64,000 bases of DNA from contig CAVCUL010000008.1 of assembly GCA_963605415.1 (NCBI GenBank), positions 19,413 through 83,412 of the forward strand, given 5' to 3'. The notes under the pieces were generated by a model. That model was given only the letters and a program-made list of their open reading frames with translations. It did not search any database and was not told the origin of the DNA. The translations under genes and the position numbers were made by a program. The stretch is from CAG-217 sp963605415. GTDB lineage: Bacteria; Bacillota; Clostridia; Oscillospirales; Acutalibacteraceae. Within the stretch, counting starts at the first letter, position 1. The number at the start of each line of letters is the position of its first letter. Shown here piece after piece: positions 51,055-59,644 of this stretch.

Positions 51055-51088
51055 TTAAAAGGGGATCGGACGCATCCGATCCCCTTAA
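51055..51088 (-). terminator. Terminator of the Abi gene
   Basis: AAGGGGATCGGA/TCCGATCCCCTT, perfect 12-bp stem, reverse strand followed by TTTTAATTTATT. Confidence 0.85.
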
Positions 51089-51157
51089 GTATGCTCCGTA
51101 GAGACATACCGCAATTCACACTCATACTATACTACAAGTACTACAAAAAAGCAAGAA

Positions 51158-52186
51158 TTATTTGGTTTTAATAAATTTTCTCAACGCAGCAACCTTGGCG
51201 TTGTTATCCGTACGAATAATCTGGTTATATACGTTGATGGGAATTGCCTTTCGAAGTTTTTCGGTGCATTCCACGAAAGAGGAAAGCATCCGTTTCATGT
51301 CATTTTTGGACATTTTGAGCAAAAAAAGCTGATATACAACGAGTACCAGATAGTCAGTAACAGTCTCAAATGTTAAACCGGAAACACCTGTGGCATTTGA
51401 AATAGCATTACTCACTTGCTTGTCGATGTTTCCTGTACGGAACCGGGTATCAAAGATGACATCATTGTGAGCAATAGCGTTACGAAGATCTTTGGTCGCA
51501 TATATAAGCCGCTGGGGCATTAACGCATTGGTGTCATCCGACTTTCTGATTCCAATTTTCGCAGAAATAGCTTGTCTGCAATTAAAATTCAAGCAAGAAA
51601 CAAAGTGTCCGAACTCACCCAGGCTCAGTAACTCAAAGATTGCCCAAATTGGCAGGTTCACATCCTTGTTAAGGTAGTGTTCTGCGATTTTATTACCGTT
51701 TCCGAAAGCGTCCGTTTGAACTTTATAGATACGATTGCGCAAATCCAGTCGGCGCTTCAATTCTCGCTTATATCTATCTTCAGTCTGCTTGCGCTCTTTA
51801 GCATCTTTAAACGTCTTGCCAGATGTGGAGAACATTTTATAGTTATCCAAGAGTTGGCTATATACATTGATGAAGCTATCGGAATTGACCGCTCCAACAA
51901 CCGTTTCGAGAACATAGTTTTTCAAGGCGGTTTCAATCTGCATAACAAACGGATAGAACAAAGCCTTCAATTGTGCATCGAACTCATATACAGCGGTCAG
52001 TTCGTCAAAACTTGTATAGGGGATGATGTTAGTTGCCTTATTGATATAGCGGTACCCTTTATATCCATGATAGTAACCGATATTCATCAACTTACGCTTT
52101 TGAATAGAGCCGTTAATCGCAATTCCTTTTTGATCACGTAAATACCGCATCAGCGAATCTGTTGTTTTGGGATGTTTTCCATGCAC
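51158..52186 (-). CDS. Abi-family (AbiD/AbiF-like) abortive-infection protein
   Basis: 342 residues, GTG start 8 nt after GGAGG. Typical Abi_2 start (KTTDSLMRYLRDQKGIAI...RKLMNIGYYHGYKGY) and the C-terminal LRNAIAHND, an R-x4-H motif of HEPN ribonucleases. Such proteins stop phage growth by killing or arresting the cell, probably through RNA cleavage. It has its own promoter and terminator at the right end of the element. Confidence 0.85.
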   Translation of the reverse strand: MHGKHPKTTDSLMRYLRDQKGIAINGSIQKRKLMNIGYYHGYKGYRYINKATNIIPYTSFDELTAVYEFDAQLKALFYPFVMQIETALKNYVLETVVGAVNSDSFINVYSQLLDNYKMFSTSGKTFKDAKERKQTEDRYKRELKRRLDLRNRIYKVQTDAFGNGNKIAEHYLNKDVNLPIWAIFELLSLGEFGHFVSCLNFNCRQAISAKIGIRKSDDTNALMPQRLIYATKDLRNAIAHNDVIFDTRFRTGNIDKQVSNAISNATGVSGLTFETVTDYLVLVVYQLFLLKMSKNDMKRMLSSFVECTEKLRKAIPINVYNQIIRTDNNAKVAALRKFIKTK

Positions 52187-52213
52187 ATATCATCCCTCCC
52201 TTCAATTAAAAAT

Positions 52214-52242
52214 ATGATACTATATTCGCTTAAAATAGTCAA
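52214..52242 (-). promoter_or_regulatory. Promoter of the Abi gene
   Basis: Reverse strand TTGACT (52237-52242), 17-bp spacer, TATCAT (52214-52219). 52243-52552 is the non-coding right end of the element; I see no gene in it. Confidence 0.7.
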
Positions 52243-52552
52243 TTATTATGTTTTAAAGGGCTTCTGAGTTTTGTAAATTGTTTGTCAGGCAGTCAACTTA
52301 TTGAATGGGCGATTGTGTTTCATTGTTTATGCGACGCAATTTTTGAGCTGTTCCCTGTGGCAAAAACGCCCTTCATCATCGGCAATCCTGGTCGGAAGCA
52401 CTTTTAATATACAGAATTTCATCCCACACAAATCCCAAAAGACGAAAGCGGTGCCTGAAGCAAACAGGGCAACAGAGTTCCAAAGAGGAACTGCTGGAGC
52501 GACGGAAAGCGCCAAAGAGTGAGCAAGAGTTCTCGCCGAAGGTTCAGACATA

Positions 52553-52561
52553 GGTTTGGGA
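52553..52561 (+). repeat. attR core
   Basis: GGTTTGGGA, identical to 33180-33188, here continuing into the tRNA 3' half. Confidence 0.85.
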
Positions 52562-52599
52562 CCAAGAGGCACGGAGTTCGAGTCTCCGCACTTCGACCA
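52555..52599 (+). pseudogene. 3' half of host tRNA-Pro(TGG)
   Basis: Loop TTTGGGA, CCAAG, variable AGGCA, T-arm CGGAG-TTCGAGT-CTCCG, acceptor CACTTCG, A and CCA. Completes the half at 33151-33188. Its own terminator (52606-52648) follows. Confidence 0.9.
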
Positions 52600-52605
52600 A
52601 TTCAG

Positions 52606-52648
52606 AAAAATCCGAACTTTATCATCACTGATAGAGTTCGGATTTTTT
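52606..52648. terminator. Former tRNA-Pro terminator, shared with the convergent gene
   Basis: AAAAATCCGAACT/AGTTCGGATTTTTT. Confidence 0.85.
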
Positions 52649-52650
52649 AA

Positions 52651-53448
52651 TTAGGTTTCCCAGCTAATACAGTTGAGTATGCCGCCGTTTTTGGCCAACT
52701 CGTTTGTGTTAATCGGAATGATGGCTTTATCAAAAATGCTTTTTGCTTTGTTGATAGCCGTATTGTCCAAATCCATACCAAACACCGGCAAAAATATAAC
52801 TTCCTCGGTCTCTAAAAAATTCAGATAACAGCCGACGGCACTGTTGCCTTTTGAATAAAAATACGGAAAATCAATAACATTAATTCCGTGATTTTGCAAT
52901 GCCTTTTTAACTTTCGCCTCAAACCCATACGGCGACAGCGGAGAATTTGTTGCAATGGTATTTTCATCAACAAATCGCACCATACCGTCGGCATGTCCTG
53001 TCATATCGCTTTTAAGTGACGGAATAATTATTACACTTGCATCGAGCAATTTTTCAAGTTTTGCCGTGAGTTTTGTTTCGCTTATGCCGTGATTTTCCGA
53101 AAAAACTCTGTCGCTTATGATAACTTTTTCTTTAGACGGAGAAAAAATAACATTCCCGCCGTCTAAATTTACATCTGAATAAGTAAGATTATTAATATTA
53201 AAATTAGGTGCAACATCGGTATTGAAATCAGTTCTTAATTGCGAATCATCTGCAAGATAACTCGGCTCGTATCGAAATGATATATATTTGCCCGACTTTG
53301 TTTTCACAGGCATAAAATCCCGCAGCCATATATCTTTTGTATTATTTAATAATTTATATTTTATATTAAATAAATCAAGTGCGGCGAAAATTCTGTCCGC
53401 CGCAGGTTTGTACTCTTGTATGTTTAGTTGAGATGAAAAATAGAGCAT
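52651..53448 (-). CDS. Agmatine deiminase / peptidyl-arginine deiminase family protein, short
   Basis: 265 residues, clearly shorter than AguA (~370). Guanidine-modifying fold motifs: WLRDFMPV, DGGN, GHADGMVRF (catalytic His/Asp) and the C-terminal GGILNCISW with the nucleophile Cys. So an active deiminase or a related hydrolase is likely; the N-terminal ~80 residues of AguA are absent. AT-rich. Follows the Cys-rich unknown gene by 9 nt in an operon. Confidence 0.8.
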   Translation of the reverse strand: MLYFSSQLNIQEYKPAADRIFAALDLFNIKYKLLNNTKDIWLRDFMPVKTKSGKYISFRYEPSYLADDSQLRTDFNTDVAPNFNINNLTYSDVNLDGGNVIFSPSKEKVIISDRVFSENHGISETKLTAKLEKLLDASVIIIPSLKSDMTGHADGMVRFVDENTIATNSPLSPYGFEAKVKKALQNHGINVIDFPYFYSKGNSAVGCYLNFLETEEVIFLPVFGMDLDNTAINKAKSIFDKAIIPINTNELAKNGGILNCISWET

Positions 53449-53457
53449 AAAAAGCGA

Positions 53458-54180
53458 TTATCCTTTCAACTTTTTCCAAGCAATCAAGCCTGACGCAAGT
53501 TCCTTTAATTTTTCTTCATCGTATGATTCTGTTTTTAATTGTGATTCAATATAATTTTTAACAATATTTGTTTTGCTTTCTCCGGAAGTGAATGCATAAT
53601 TTTTTATTTTGCATATCGGTAATGCTGCTAAAGATTTATCTTTATATTCATTTGTAAGTCCTTTTCTTCTTACAAATACAATTTCTGTATTTTCGATATT
53701 TTCCTTATGTTTCAAAATATTAGTTCCGTAATATTTACAATTAATACCTTTGTTGCATTTATCGTTATAGTCACAATTTCCACAAAGTATTTGTGAAACT
53801 TTGCATTGTGCAGCGAATTTATTATTTATTAAAGCATTTTTTATAAGAAATGATAAATAATATTTTCCATTAGACAAAACGAGATCAATGCCATCTTTAG
53901 TGCCATAATGCACATACAGTTCACCAAAGTTATTCTCTTGCCTAGTCCTAGCAAGTTCGTATGTATTCGCATTACTTTTATTCGCCGCATGCACAGAATT
54001 ATCTTTGAAATTACTATTATAATAATATGCTTCGACTAATAACGGCTTAATAGTCAAATTGCCAATTTGAATAATATATTCCGTTAATAGCAACTTACCG
54101 ATATTTTGTAATATTTTTTCTTGCTTTTTCTCATCATTTTCTTTTTCTAAATTTTCAACTAATTTTTTCAACTCGTCCAT
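53458..54180 (-). CDS. Unknown protein with Cys-cluster
   Basis: 240 residues, very AT-rich. A central C-x6-C-x2-C-x5-C-x4-C pattern (CKVSQILCGNCDYNDKCNKGINCKYYG) suggests a zinc or iron-sulfur site. Acidic/Lys-rich helical N-terminus. Preceded by AAAGGAGACAG. No family recognised; co-transcribed with the deiminase-like gene. Confidence 0.65.
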   Translation of the reverse strand: MDELKKLVENLEKENDEKKQEKILQNIGKLLLTEYIIQIGNLTIKPLLVEAYYYNSNFKDNSVHAANKSNANTYELARTRQENNFGELYVHYGTKDGIDLVLSNGKYYLSFLIKNALINNKFAAQCKVSQILCGNCDYNDKCNKGINCKYYGTNILKHKENIENTEIVFVRRKGLTNEYKDKSLAALPICKIKNYAFTSGESKTNIVKNYIESQLKTESYDEEKLKELASGLIAWKKLKG

Positions 54181-54248
54181 TTTAAACTGTCTCCTTTTAT
54201 TTTTTCTACATTATACCACACTTTATAATAAAACCTTAATTAATAATA

Positions 54249-54422
54249 TTATTTGATTTGGCCCCGAACTATTAATATTACAACCGGTTCGGCATCGTTG
54301 ATTTTTTCTTCGCCGACAGTAATTGAATATTCCTCGTAAGGCTCAATCACTGTCTTTTCAACAGCCTCCCTGGTTGCCAATTCGTCAACCAGTTCTTTTG
54401 TTGATGCATTCTTCAAGTCCAT
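54249..54422 (-). CDS. BC1881-like small protein
   Basis: 57 residues, AAAAGGAGG 7 nt before the ATG. The start DLKNASTKELVDELATREAVEKTVI and later EEYSITVGEE match, from memory, the BC1881 family of small proteins found in phages and mobile elements. Function unknown. 13 nt after the Sel1 gene. Confidence 0.65.
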   Translation of the reverse strand: MDLKNASTKELVDELATREAVEKTVIEPYEEYSITVGEEKINDAEPVVILIVRGQIK

Positions 54423-54435
54423 GGAAATCCTCCTT

Positions 54436-55224
54436 TTAATGTTCTTTGGCTATAAATTCACCCGATGAATTTCGGGCAGTCAACCGATTCCGTTGCAAGA
54501 TATTTAATTGGGCGGCGTTTTTGTAGTGGCTTGCCGAAATTTTATATTGCTTTTGCGATTGATAAAGCCGGCCAAGCGAAACTGAAGCCTTAGGATAGCC
54601 ATGATCCTCCGCCTTTTGCAGCCAATAGATGGCTTTTTCATTATCCTGATTTACGCCGGTGCCATAGTGATATGCATCTCCTATTTTATACATTGCGTAT
54701 GGGTCGCCGTTCTTGGCTGCTTCTTCGGCCCAATATGCGAATTCCTCTTTGTCGGATTCAACACTTCCGTTACCATACTGATACAGTACCATTAGCCATC
54801 TTTGTGCATCCACATCACCATTCTCCGCGCTTTCCGTCACGCAGTCAATAGCTTCCGGATCTATTTCTTCATCAGGTTCGCTTAACAGTTCACTGAATTT
54901 GTCTTCATAGGCCTGATAAATATCATTATTTGCATTGATATAGGCTTGGCTATACCATTTTGCCGCCTGTTTATAGTTTTTTGTAATACCCTTCCCGATT
55001 TCATAACAAGAAGCCAGCATATATTGTGCGTCTGTTTGTACAGCAGAATAAGTTGCATTGGCGAGTTGTTTTAATAAGCAAAGCGCTTTTTTGTTGGTGT
55101 TTTTTCCGTTCACATTCAAATAGACTTTTGCAAGGCGAAGCTTAGCGTTTGTATCGTCTGCATCGGCGCAACGGTACAGATCCAGAAAATGCTGCAGATC
55201 AGGTGCATATGATAAGTTATCCAT
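54436..55224 (-). CDS. Sel1-repeat protein
   Basis: 262 residues with several Sel1-like repeats (AQYMLASCYEIGKGITKNYKQAAKWYSQA; AMYKIGDAYHYGTGVNQDNEKAIYWLQKA; ASVSLGRLYQSQKQYKISASHYKNAA). A scaffold for protein-protein contacts; no signal peptide, so cytosolic. AT-rich like its neighbours. Partner unknown. Confidence 0.85.
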   Translation of the reverse strand: MDNLSYAPDLQHFLDLYRCADADDTNAKLRLAKVYLNVNGKNTNKKALCLLKQLANATYSAVQTDAQYMLASCYEIGKGITKNYKQAAKWYSQAYINANNDIYQAYEDKFSELLSEPDEEIDPEAIDCVTESAENGDVDAQRWLMVLYQYGNGSVESDKEEFAYWAEEAAKNGDPYAMYKIGDAYHYGTGVNQDNEKAIYWLQKAEDHGYPKASVSLGRLYQSQKQYKISASHYKNAAQLNILQRNRLTARNSSGEFIAKEH

Positions 55225-55424
55225 CCTATTTCTAACTCCTTTTAGAATTTTTGTCGTTTCTAAAAGAAGTATAGCACACCCTTTAATAAAACCTTGTAAA
55301 TATATAATTAGATTAATGCGTGGATAAAAAGTGATTTAGCCGCTCATTTTCATTTACTGCGGCAGAAAATGTTTGTCAAGTTGAACAAAAAATTTGGAAA
55401 GCATGCCAAAGATCTCAAAACCCC

Positions 55425-55453
55425 TTGACGAAAGCCGTCGATATCGGTAAAAT
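55425..55453 (+). promoter_or_regulatory. Promoter of the anchored surface protein gene
   Basis: TTGACG, 17-bp spacer, TAAAAT, 43 bp before the start. Confidence 0.65.
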
Positions 55454-55496
55454 TAAATTAATTAGAAGCATTTTTTGAAAGAGAAGAGGTATGGTT

Positions 55497-56534
55497 ATGG
55501 GTCGACGGATTTTGGCTGTAGTCGGGGCTTTTCTGGTGTTTTTGCTGGCAGCCGTACCGACCTATGCGGCCACCCCGTCGGTAGACAGCGCTTATTTGAG
55601 CAGTGCGCCTTGGAAGCAGGAAAACTGCACCTTCTTTGAAGTGGGTGGCGTGGCCGGAAACTACCAAATTTATGCCGATACGGAGAATCATTGCCTGTAT
55701 TTTGCGGTGAGCCTTTGTGATAATCTGGTGGCGCCGGGGGCGGGAGCCGATTCTGTGGCATTGAATTTGCAGGTGTCCTCAACCAAATTTACCAGCAAGA
55801 AATTTACATTTGTCAATGGTGCGGACAGTGCTGTGCAGACTTATGCCGGCTTTGGCAGCGGGTGCAGTATGCGCATCGGGATAATGGCGAACGGCGGCAG
55901 TTATTGGACTGCAGACGGCAAAGCATATTTTGCGATTGCCCTGGACAAAAGTCTGTGCGCGCCGTTGACGGCGCGCTTGGACTACAGCTGCGGTGATCGA
56001 GGCGTTTGTATTCTGAGCAGCGACGAATTTGACTTCACCCTGCCGGAGAAATCTACCACAAGCCGCGATACAAAGGCGGCTACAAGCAAGCAGTCTCGGC
56101 AAGTAACCGCTGCAAAAAGCAAAGACGCCACCAAAAAAGTCCAAGAAAGCAGCACCAAATTCGCCTACACCGGCACGGTGCTCCATACCACAAAGAATGC
56201 TCGAAAAAGCACTGCCCAGGTGACTACCAAGTTTGCCTACAGCGGTGGGACAAGCGCCGCTGCGAGCGATGGGAAGCAGACGCTGCAGGTTGAAGTGCAG
56301 GCACAAGGCAGCGGTACAGCTGCGATTACAGACGGTACATACACTGCCGCAGTCACGCCAACCCACCGCTCTACCATGGCCAATATTTTGATTTACTTGG
56401 CAGTGGCATTCGCCACCGCGGCAATTATTGCCATTGCGGTCGGCATTGTCAAATCCCGTAAAGCCAAACAGGAAGAAGCGCTGAAAAAACAGCGCAAACT
56501 GCAAGAACAGGAAACAGAAGCATACGATGAATAG
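55497..56534 (+). CDS. C-terminally anchored secreted protein with repeats
   Basis: 345 residues from the second ATG (GAAGAGG at 6-7 nt). Signal peptide (~1-25), a ~150-residue beta-rich extracellular domain (CBM9/DOMON-like in pattern, low certainty), a Thr/Ser/Lys linker holding a duplicated STKFAYTG/TTKFAYSG unit, then one membrane helix (~297-320) and a basic tail. Topology: outside domain, anchored near the C-terminus. Ligand unknown. Confidence 0.7.
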   Translation: MGRRILAVVGAFLVFLLAAVPTYAATPSVDSAYLSSAPWKQENCTFFEVGGVAGNYQIYADTENHCLYFAVSLCDNLVAPGAGADSVALNLQVSSTKFTSKKFTFVNGADSAVQTYAGFGSGCSMRIGIMANGGSYWTADGKAYFAIALDKSLCAPLTARLDYSCGDRGVCILSSDEFDFTLPEKSTTSRDTKAATSKQSRQVTAAKSKDATKKVQESSTKFAYTGTVLHTTKNARKSTAQVTTKFAYSGGTSAAASDGKQTLQVEVQAQGSGTAAITDGTYTAAVTPTHRSTMANILIYLAVAFATAAIIAIAVGIVKSRKAKQEEALKKQRKLQEQETEAYDE

Positions 56535-56568
56535 CAAAAGCCACTGAAGATCAGTGGCTTTTATTGGT
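56534..56568. terminator. Bidirectional terminator
   Basis: AAAAGCCACTGA-AGA-TCAGTGGCTTTT, perfect 12-bp stem. Confidence 0.85.
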
Positions 56569-56569
56569 T

Positions 56570-56785
56570 CTATTGATTTGTGTTCGGATGATCGGTTCGG
56601 CCAAGAATATAATCCGTGGATACGCCGTAATAATCCGACAGCGCCAGCAGGTGCTCCAGAGGCAGGTTCTGATAGCCGCGCTCATAGCGGGAGTAGACGG
56701 TTTGGCGGATGCCCAGCAGGGCGGCCACATCGGTTTGTGTTAAGTCTCTGTCCTCTCGCAGATCCCGTAGCCTTTTAAAATACAC
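56570..56785 (-). CDS. XRE-family HTH regulator
   Basis: 71 residues, a single Cro/CI-type HTH (LRDLREDRDLTQTDVAALLGIRQTVYSRYERGYQNLPLEHLLALSDYYGVSTDYILGRTD). GGAGGTGGC before the start. Convergent with the surface protein and divergent to the next gene; target unknown. Confidence 0.9.
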   Translation of the reverse strand: MYFKRLRDLREDRDLTQTDVAALLGIRQTVYSRYERGYQNLPLEHLLALSDYYGVSTDYILGRTDHPNTNQ

Positions 56786-56897
56786 AGCGCCACCTCCGCA
56801 CTACTGATTGGTACTATTGACTTTAGCATAAAATTTTGCTAATCTCTTATTATAGTACCTATAAGTGCTATATCGTAATGGGCAAGCAGGTGAATTT

Positions 56898-57346
56898 ATG
56901 CAGAATCGAAAGGAACAGGTGTGGGGCGATGCGTCAACTTTAACGCTGCAGGTGGTGCGCCAAAGGGTGCGAGACTATGTAGCGGCAGGTGATTTTGACG
57001 GGCTTAGCCAATGGCGTGAGACCAACCGAGCGTGGCAAACAGAAGCGCCAGACCCGTGGGTTTTTGCCTACATGGCGCCGGTGTGGGCATATGGTTTGGT
57101 GCCTGCGCCGGATGTTGACCTGATTGCGCGCTTGGAGGGCTGGTGCCCGGCGCTGGCGGCAGCGGATTATGCGCTGGGTATCCTATTTGCAGACGGAATT
57201 TATTTGCCGCGAAATGTGCACTTAGCGCGCTTTCATCTGAAACAGGGCTGGCAGACGGAAAGTGTCTCGCTAACTGGGAGCAGCTGCTGGCCGGTATTCT
57301 CGTCCATTCCGCCATATGCGGTACTGACCGGTGCCGAAGCAGGTGA
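56898..57346 (+). pseudogene. Unknown gene with a probable -1 frameshift near 57245
   Basis: From ATG 56898 (AGGTGAATTT) the frame is coding-like to about ...HLARFHLKQG (57250), then turns into unlikely sequence and ends only at 57398 inside the following terminator stem. One frame over, the text continues naturally as LADGKCLANWEQLLAGILVHSAI and stops at 57346, ahead of the terminator. The protein would be ~150 residues, Sel1/TPR-like at the end. A sequencing error would look the same. Confidence 0.5.
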
Positions 57347-57381
57347 TTACAAATCTAAATTTGCCCTGGCTGCAGAAAAGC

Positions 57382-57410
57382 GCAAAGCACCGCTGTGAAG
57401 CGGTGCTTTA
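57382..57410 (+). terminator. Terminator after the frameshifted gene
   Basis: AAAGCACCGCT-GTGA-AGCGGTGCTTT followed by ATTCT. Confidence 0.75.
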
Positions 57411-57553
57411 TTCTATATTTAATTTATGAAATATGCAGACAGAAGCTGGCAGAATATGGGGAACAGGGCATATTTTTGCCGCAGACGGCGAGTGACAGAA
57501 TTTTCCAATTTTATAGGCTATACTGGCCAAAAAAGACCGTTGAGGACAAGCCT

Positions 57554-59629
57554 ATGAAACTATTGGAAAAGCCAAAATTTACCACTGCCTGCAGCCGCGG
57601 CGGGACCAAGCGGGCGCTGCTGGGGTGCGCCGGACACTTGTTGGGTGGGTTTGTCCTGTCTGTGGGGGCGGTAGCCGGCGGGTGCAGCCCCTTTGCGGTG
57701 GCGCTGGTGGCGGTGTCCGGGCGGCGGGATTTTCTTTTTTCTGCCCTGGGCGCCGGGCTGGGCTATTTGATCTTTGGTACCGGCACGGCTCGGGTGCGGT
57801 ACTTTGCGGCGGTGCTCATCGCCCTGGTGGGGGCGCTGGCTATGGCGGCCTTTCTCCCTCGGCGAGACGCCCGGCTGCCTATGGCCCTGTCCTGCCTGGC
57901 GGTAGGGCTTACCGGGGCGGTATTGCAGCTGCGGCTGGGCGGCGGGGCGGCGGATTATGTGTTGGTGCTGGGCGAGAGCATTTTGGCCGGTGGCGGCGGC
58001 TATTTCTTCTTCCGCACAGAGCACTGCAATAATCGCCGCCTGCGGTGCAAGGCTGCGCCTACCGGCGATTTGGTATGCGTGCTCATCAGCGGCTCGTTGC
58101 TGTTGATGAGTTTGTCTCGTCTGACAATTTTTGGCATTGCGCCGGCTCGGATCGTGGCGGTGCTGCTGATTTTGATCACTCTGCGCTTTGGATCACCCAG
58201 GCTGGGGGTCACCCTGGCCCTGTGCCTGGGGTTTGCCTTGGGTCTGGCCGGGCAAGACACCATGTTTTTGCTGGGGGCTTACGGCTTTTCTGCCCTGCTG
58301 GCGGCGCTGTTTGACCGGTTTGCGTCCTTGGGCTGCGCCGGGGCGTTTGTGCTGTCTATGGGCTTTTTCTCCGTGGTGGCTGATTTGGGGCGGCTGAGTG
58401 TGTGCACCTTTGCAGAGAGCGCGGCGGCCGGAGTGCTGCAGCTCCTGCTGCCTGCCGCCTGGGGCGATCGGTGTACCGCTTTTTTTGAGAACGGCGCGGA
58501 TCTTGCGCCGGAGGGCTCCCTGCGCCAAAGTCTGGTGCTGCGGCTGCGGTTTGCTGCCTCTGCCATGGCCAGTGTCAGCGACAATGTGCGAGAGGTGCGG
58601 GAGAAGATTGACCGCATTAACGGCAAGCGGGGGCTGCCCCCGGACCCGGAAAAAAGCGATATGCGCATGGTGGCGGCGGACCAGTTTTACTCTATCTCCG
58701 ACATGCTGTCCGATCTGGCCTTTGAGTTTGACCAGGCGGAGTGCTTTGACGCCAAGACCGCCGGTAAGCTGCGGCGGCTGCTGGGCGAGAGCGAAATCTA
58801 TCCCAAAAATATTTCTGTAATTTTAGACAAATTTGACCGTATGCGGGTGGAGATCGCCTGTGACGATCCGGCGCCGGGGCTGTCCAGTCCGGTGCTCCAG
58901 GCCAAGATCAGCAAGGTTTGCGGCCGCTCGTTGGAGGCGGGCCAGGTGACCCGCTACGGCAGCGAAAGTCTGCTGACCTTTAACGAAAAACCCCTGTATT
59001 GCCTGTCTGTGGGCTATGCCCAGTATGCGGCGGAGGGGCGGTTGTGCGGCGATACGGTAAAGATCGCCCGGGACGGCCGGGGCCACCAAATTCTCATTAT
59101 CAGTGACGGTATGGGCCGCGGTTCTCGGGCGGCGCTGGACGGTGCTATGGGCGCCGGGCTGCTGAGCCGTCTGCTCAGTGCAGGCTTTGGGTTTGACGCG
59201 GCGCTGAAGGTGGTCAATTCCGCCCTGCTGGTGAAGAGCAATGAGGAGAGTCTGGCTACCCTGGACTGCGCCTGCGTAGACCTGTTTACCGGCCGGTGCG
59301 CCTTTTACAAAGCCGGTGCGCCCCGGTCCTATGTGCTGCGCCACGGGCGGCTGACCCGGTGTGAGCTGGCCAGTATGCCGGCGGGCATTTTGCGGGGCAT
59401 TACCTTTGCCAAGCGCACGGCGGTGCTGGGCGCCGGGGACACGGTGGTGCTGCTCAGCGACGGTATTACAGACGCGGACGCGGTGGGACTGGAAGCACTG
59501 CTGTGCCGCTTTCAATCCCAGGACCAGCAGGAACTGGCAGATACGGTGCTGGCCTATGCCAAGGCCCACACCCCGGCGGACCGGCGGGACGATATGAGCG
59601 TGATCGTGGCCCGGCTGCTGCCCAATTAA
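57554..59629 (+). CDS. spoIIE: Stage II sporulation protein E
   Basis: 691 residues from the ATG at 57554 (GAGG 8 nt before; upstream in-frame codons overlap the terminator). About ten membrane helices in the N-terminal 300 residues, a linker, and a C-terminal PP2C phosphatase domain (HQILIISDGMGRGSRAA..., VVLLSDGITDAD, DDMSVIVARL). SpoIIE dephosphorylates SpoIIAA to activate sigma-F in the forespore and helps asymmetric division. Presence shows a spore-forming lineage. The glmS-like gene follows after 15 nt. Confidence 0.95.
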   Translation: MKLLEKPKFTTACSRGGTKRALLGCAGHLLGGFVLSVGAVAGGCSPFAVALVAVSGRRDFLFSALGAGLGYLIFGTGTARVRYFAAVLIALVGALAMAAFLPRRDARLPMALSCLAVGLTGAVLQLRLGGGAADYVLVLGESILAGGGGYFFFRTEHCNNRRLRCKAAPTGDLVCVLISGSLLLMSLSRLTIFGIAPARIVAVLLILITLRFGSPRLGVTLALCLGFALGLAGQDTMFLLGAYGFSALLAALFDRFASLGCAGAFVLSMGFFSVVADLGRLSVCTFAESAAAGVLQLLLPAAWGDRCTAFFENGADLAPEGSLRQSLVLRLRFAASAMASVSDNVREVREKIDRINGKRGLPPDPEKSDMRMVAADQFYSISDMLSDLAFEFDQAECFDAKTAGKLRRLLGESEIYPKNISVILDKFDRMRVEIACDDPAPGLSSPVLQAKISKVCGRSLEAGQVTRYGSESLLTFNEKPLYCLSVGYAQYAAEGRLCGDTVKIARDGRGHQILIISDGMGRGSRAALDGAMGAGLLSRLLSAGFGFDAALKVVNSALLVKSNEESLATLDCACVDLFTGRCAFYKAGAPRSYVLRHGRLTRCELASMPAGILRGITFAKRTAVLGAGDTVVLLSDGITDADAVGLEALLCRFQSQDQQELADTVLAYAKAHTPADRRDDMSVIVARLLPN

Positions 59630-59644
59630 GGAGGAGCGAACACC

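Larger units (their letters stand above)
33182..52561. mobile_element. 19.4-kb integrative mobilizable element in tRNA-Pro, defence-gene cargo
   Basis: Bounded by the 9-bp direct repeat GGTTTGGGA and by the two halves of a tRNA-Pro gene. Contains integrase, excisionase, MobC-like protein and relaxase but no conjugative transfer (type IV secretion) genes, so it would be mobilized by a helper. Cargo: PARIS-like ATPase-TOPRIM protein, type I R-M remnants, AlbA_2-type gene, Abi (HEPN) protein, and its own tRNA-Pro. Several truncated or interrupted genes show decay. Confidence 0.85.

Noticed and set aside
52301..52572. Short ORFs on both strands at the right end of the element
   Set aside because: No ribosome sites, one runs into the tRNA half, and compositions do not look like protein.
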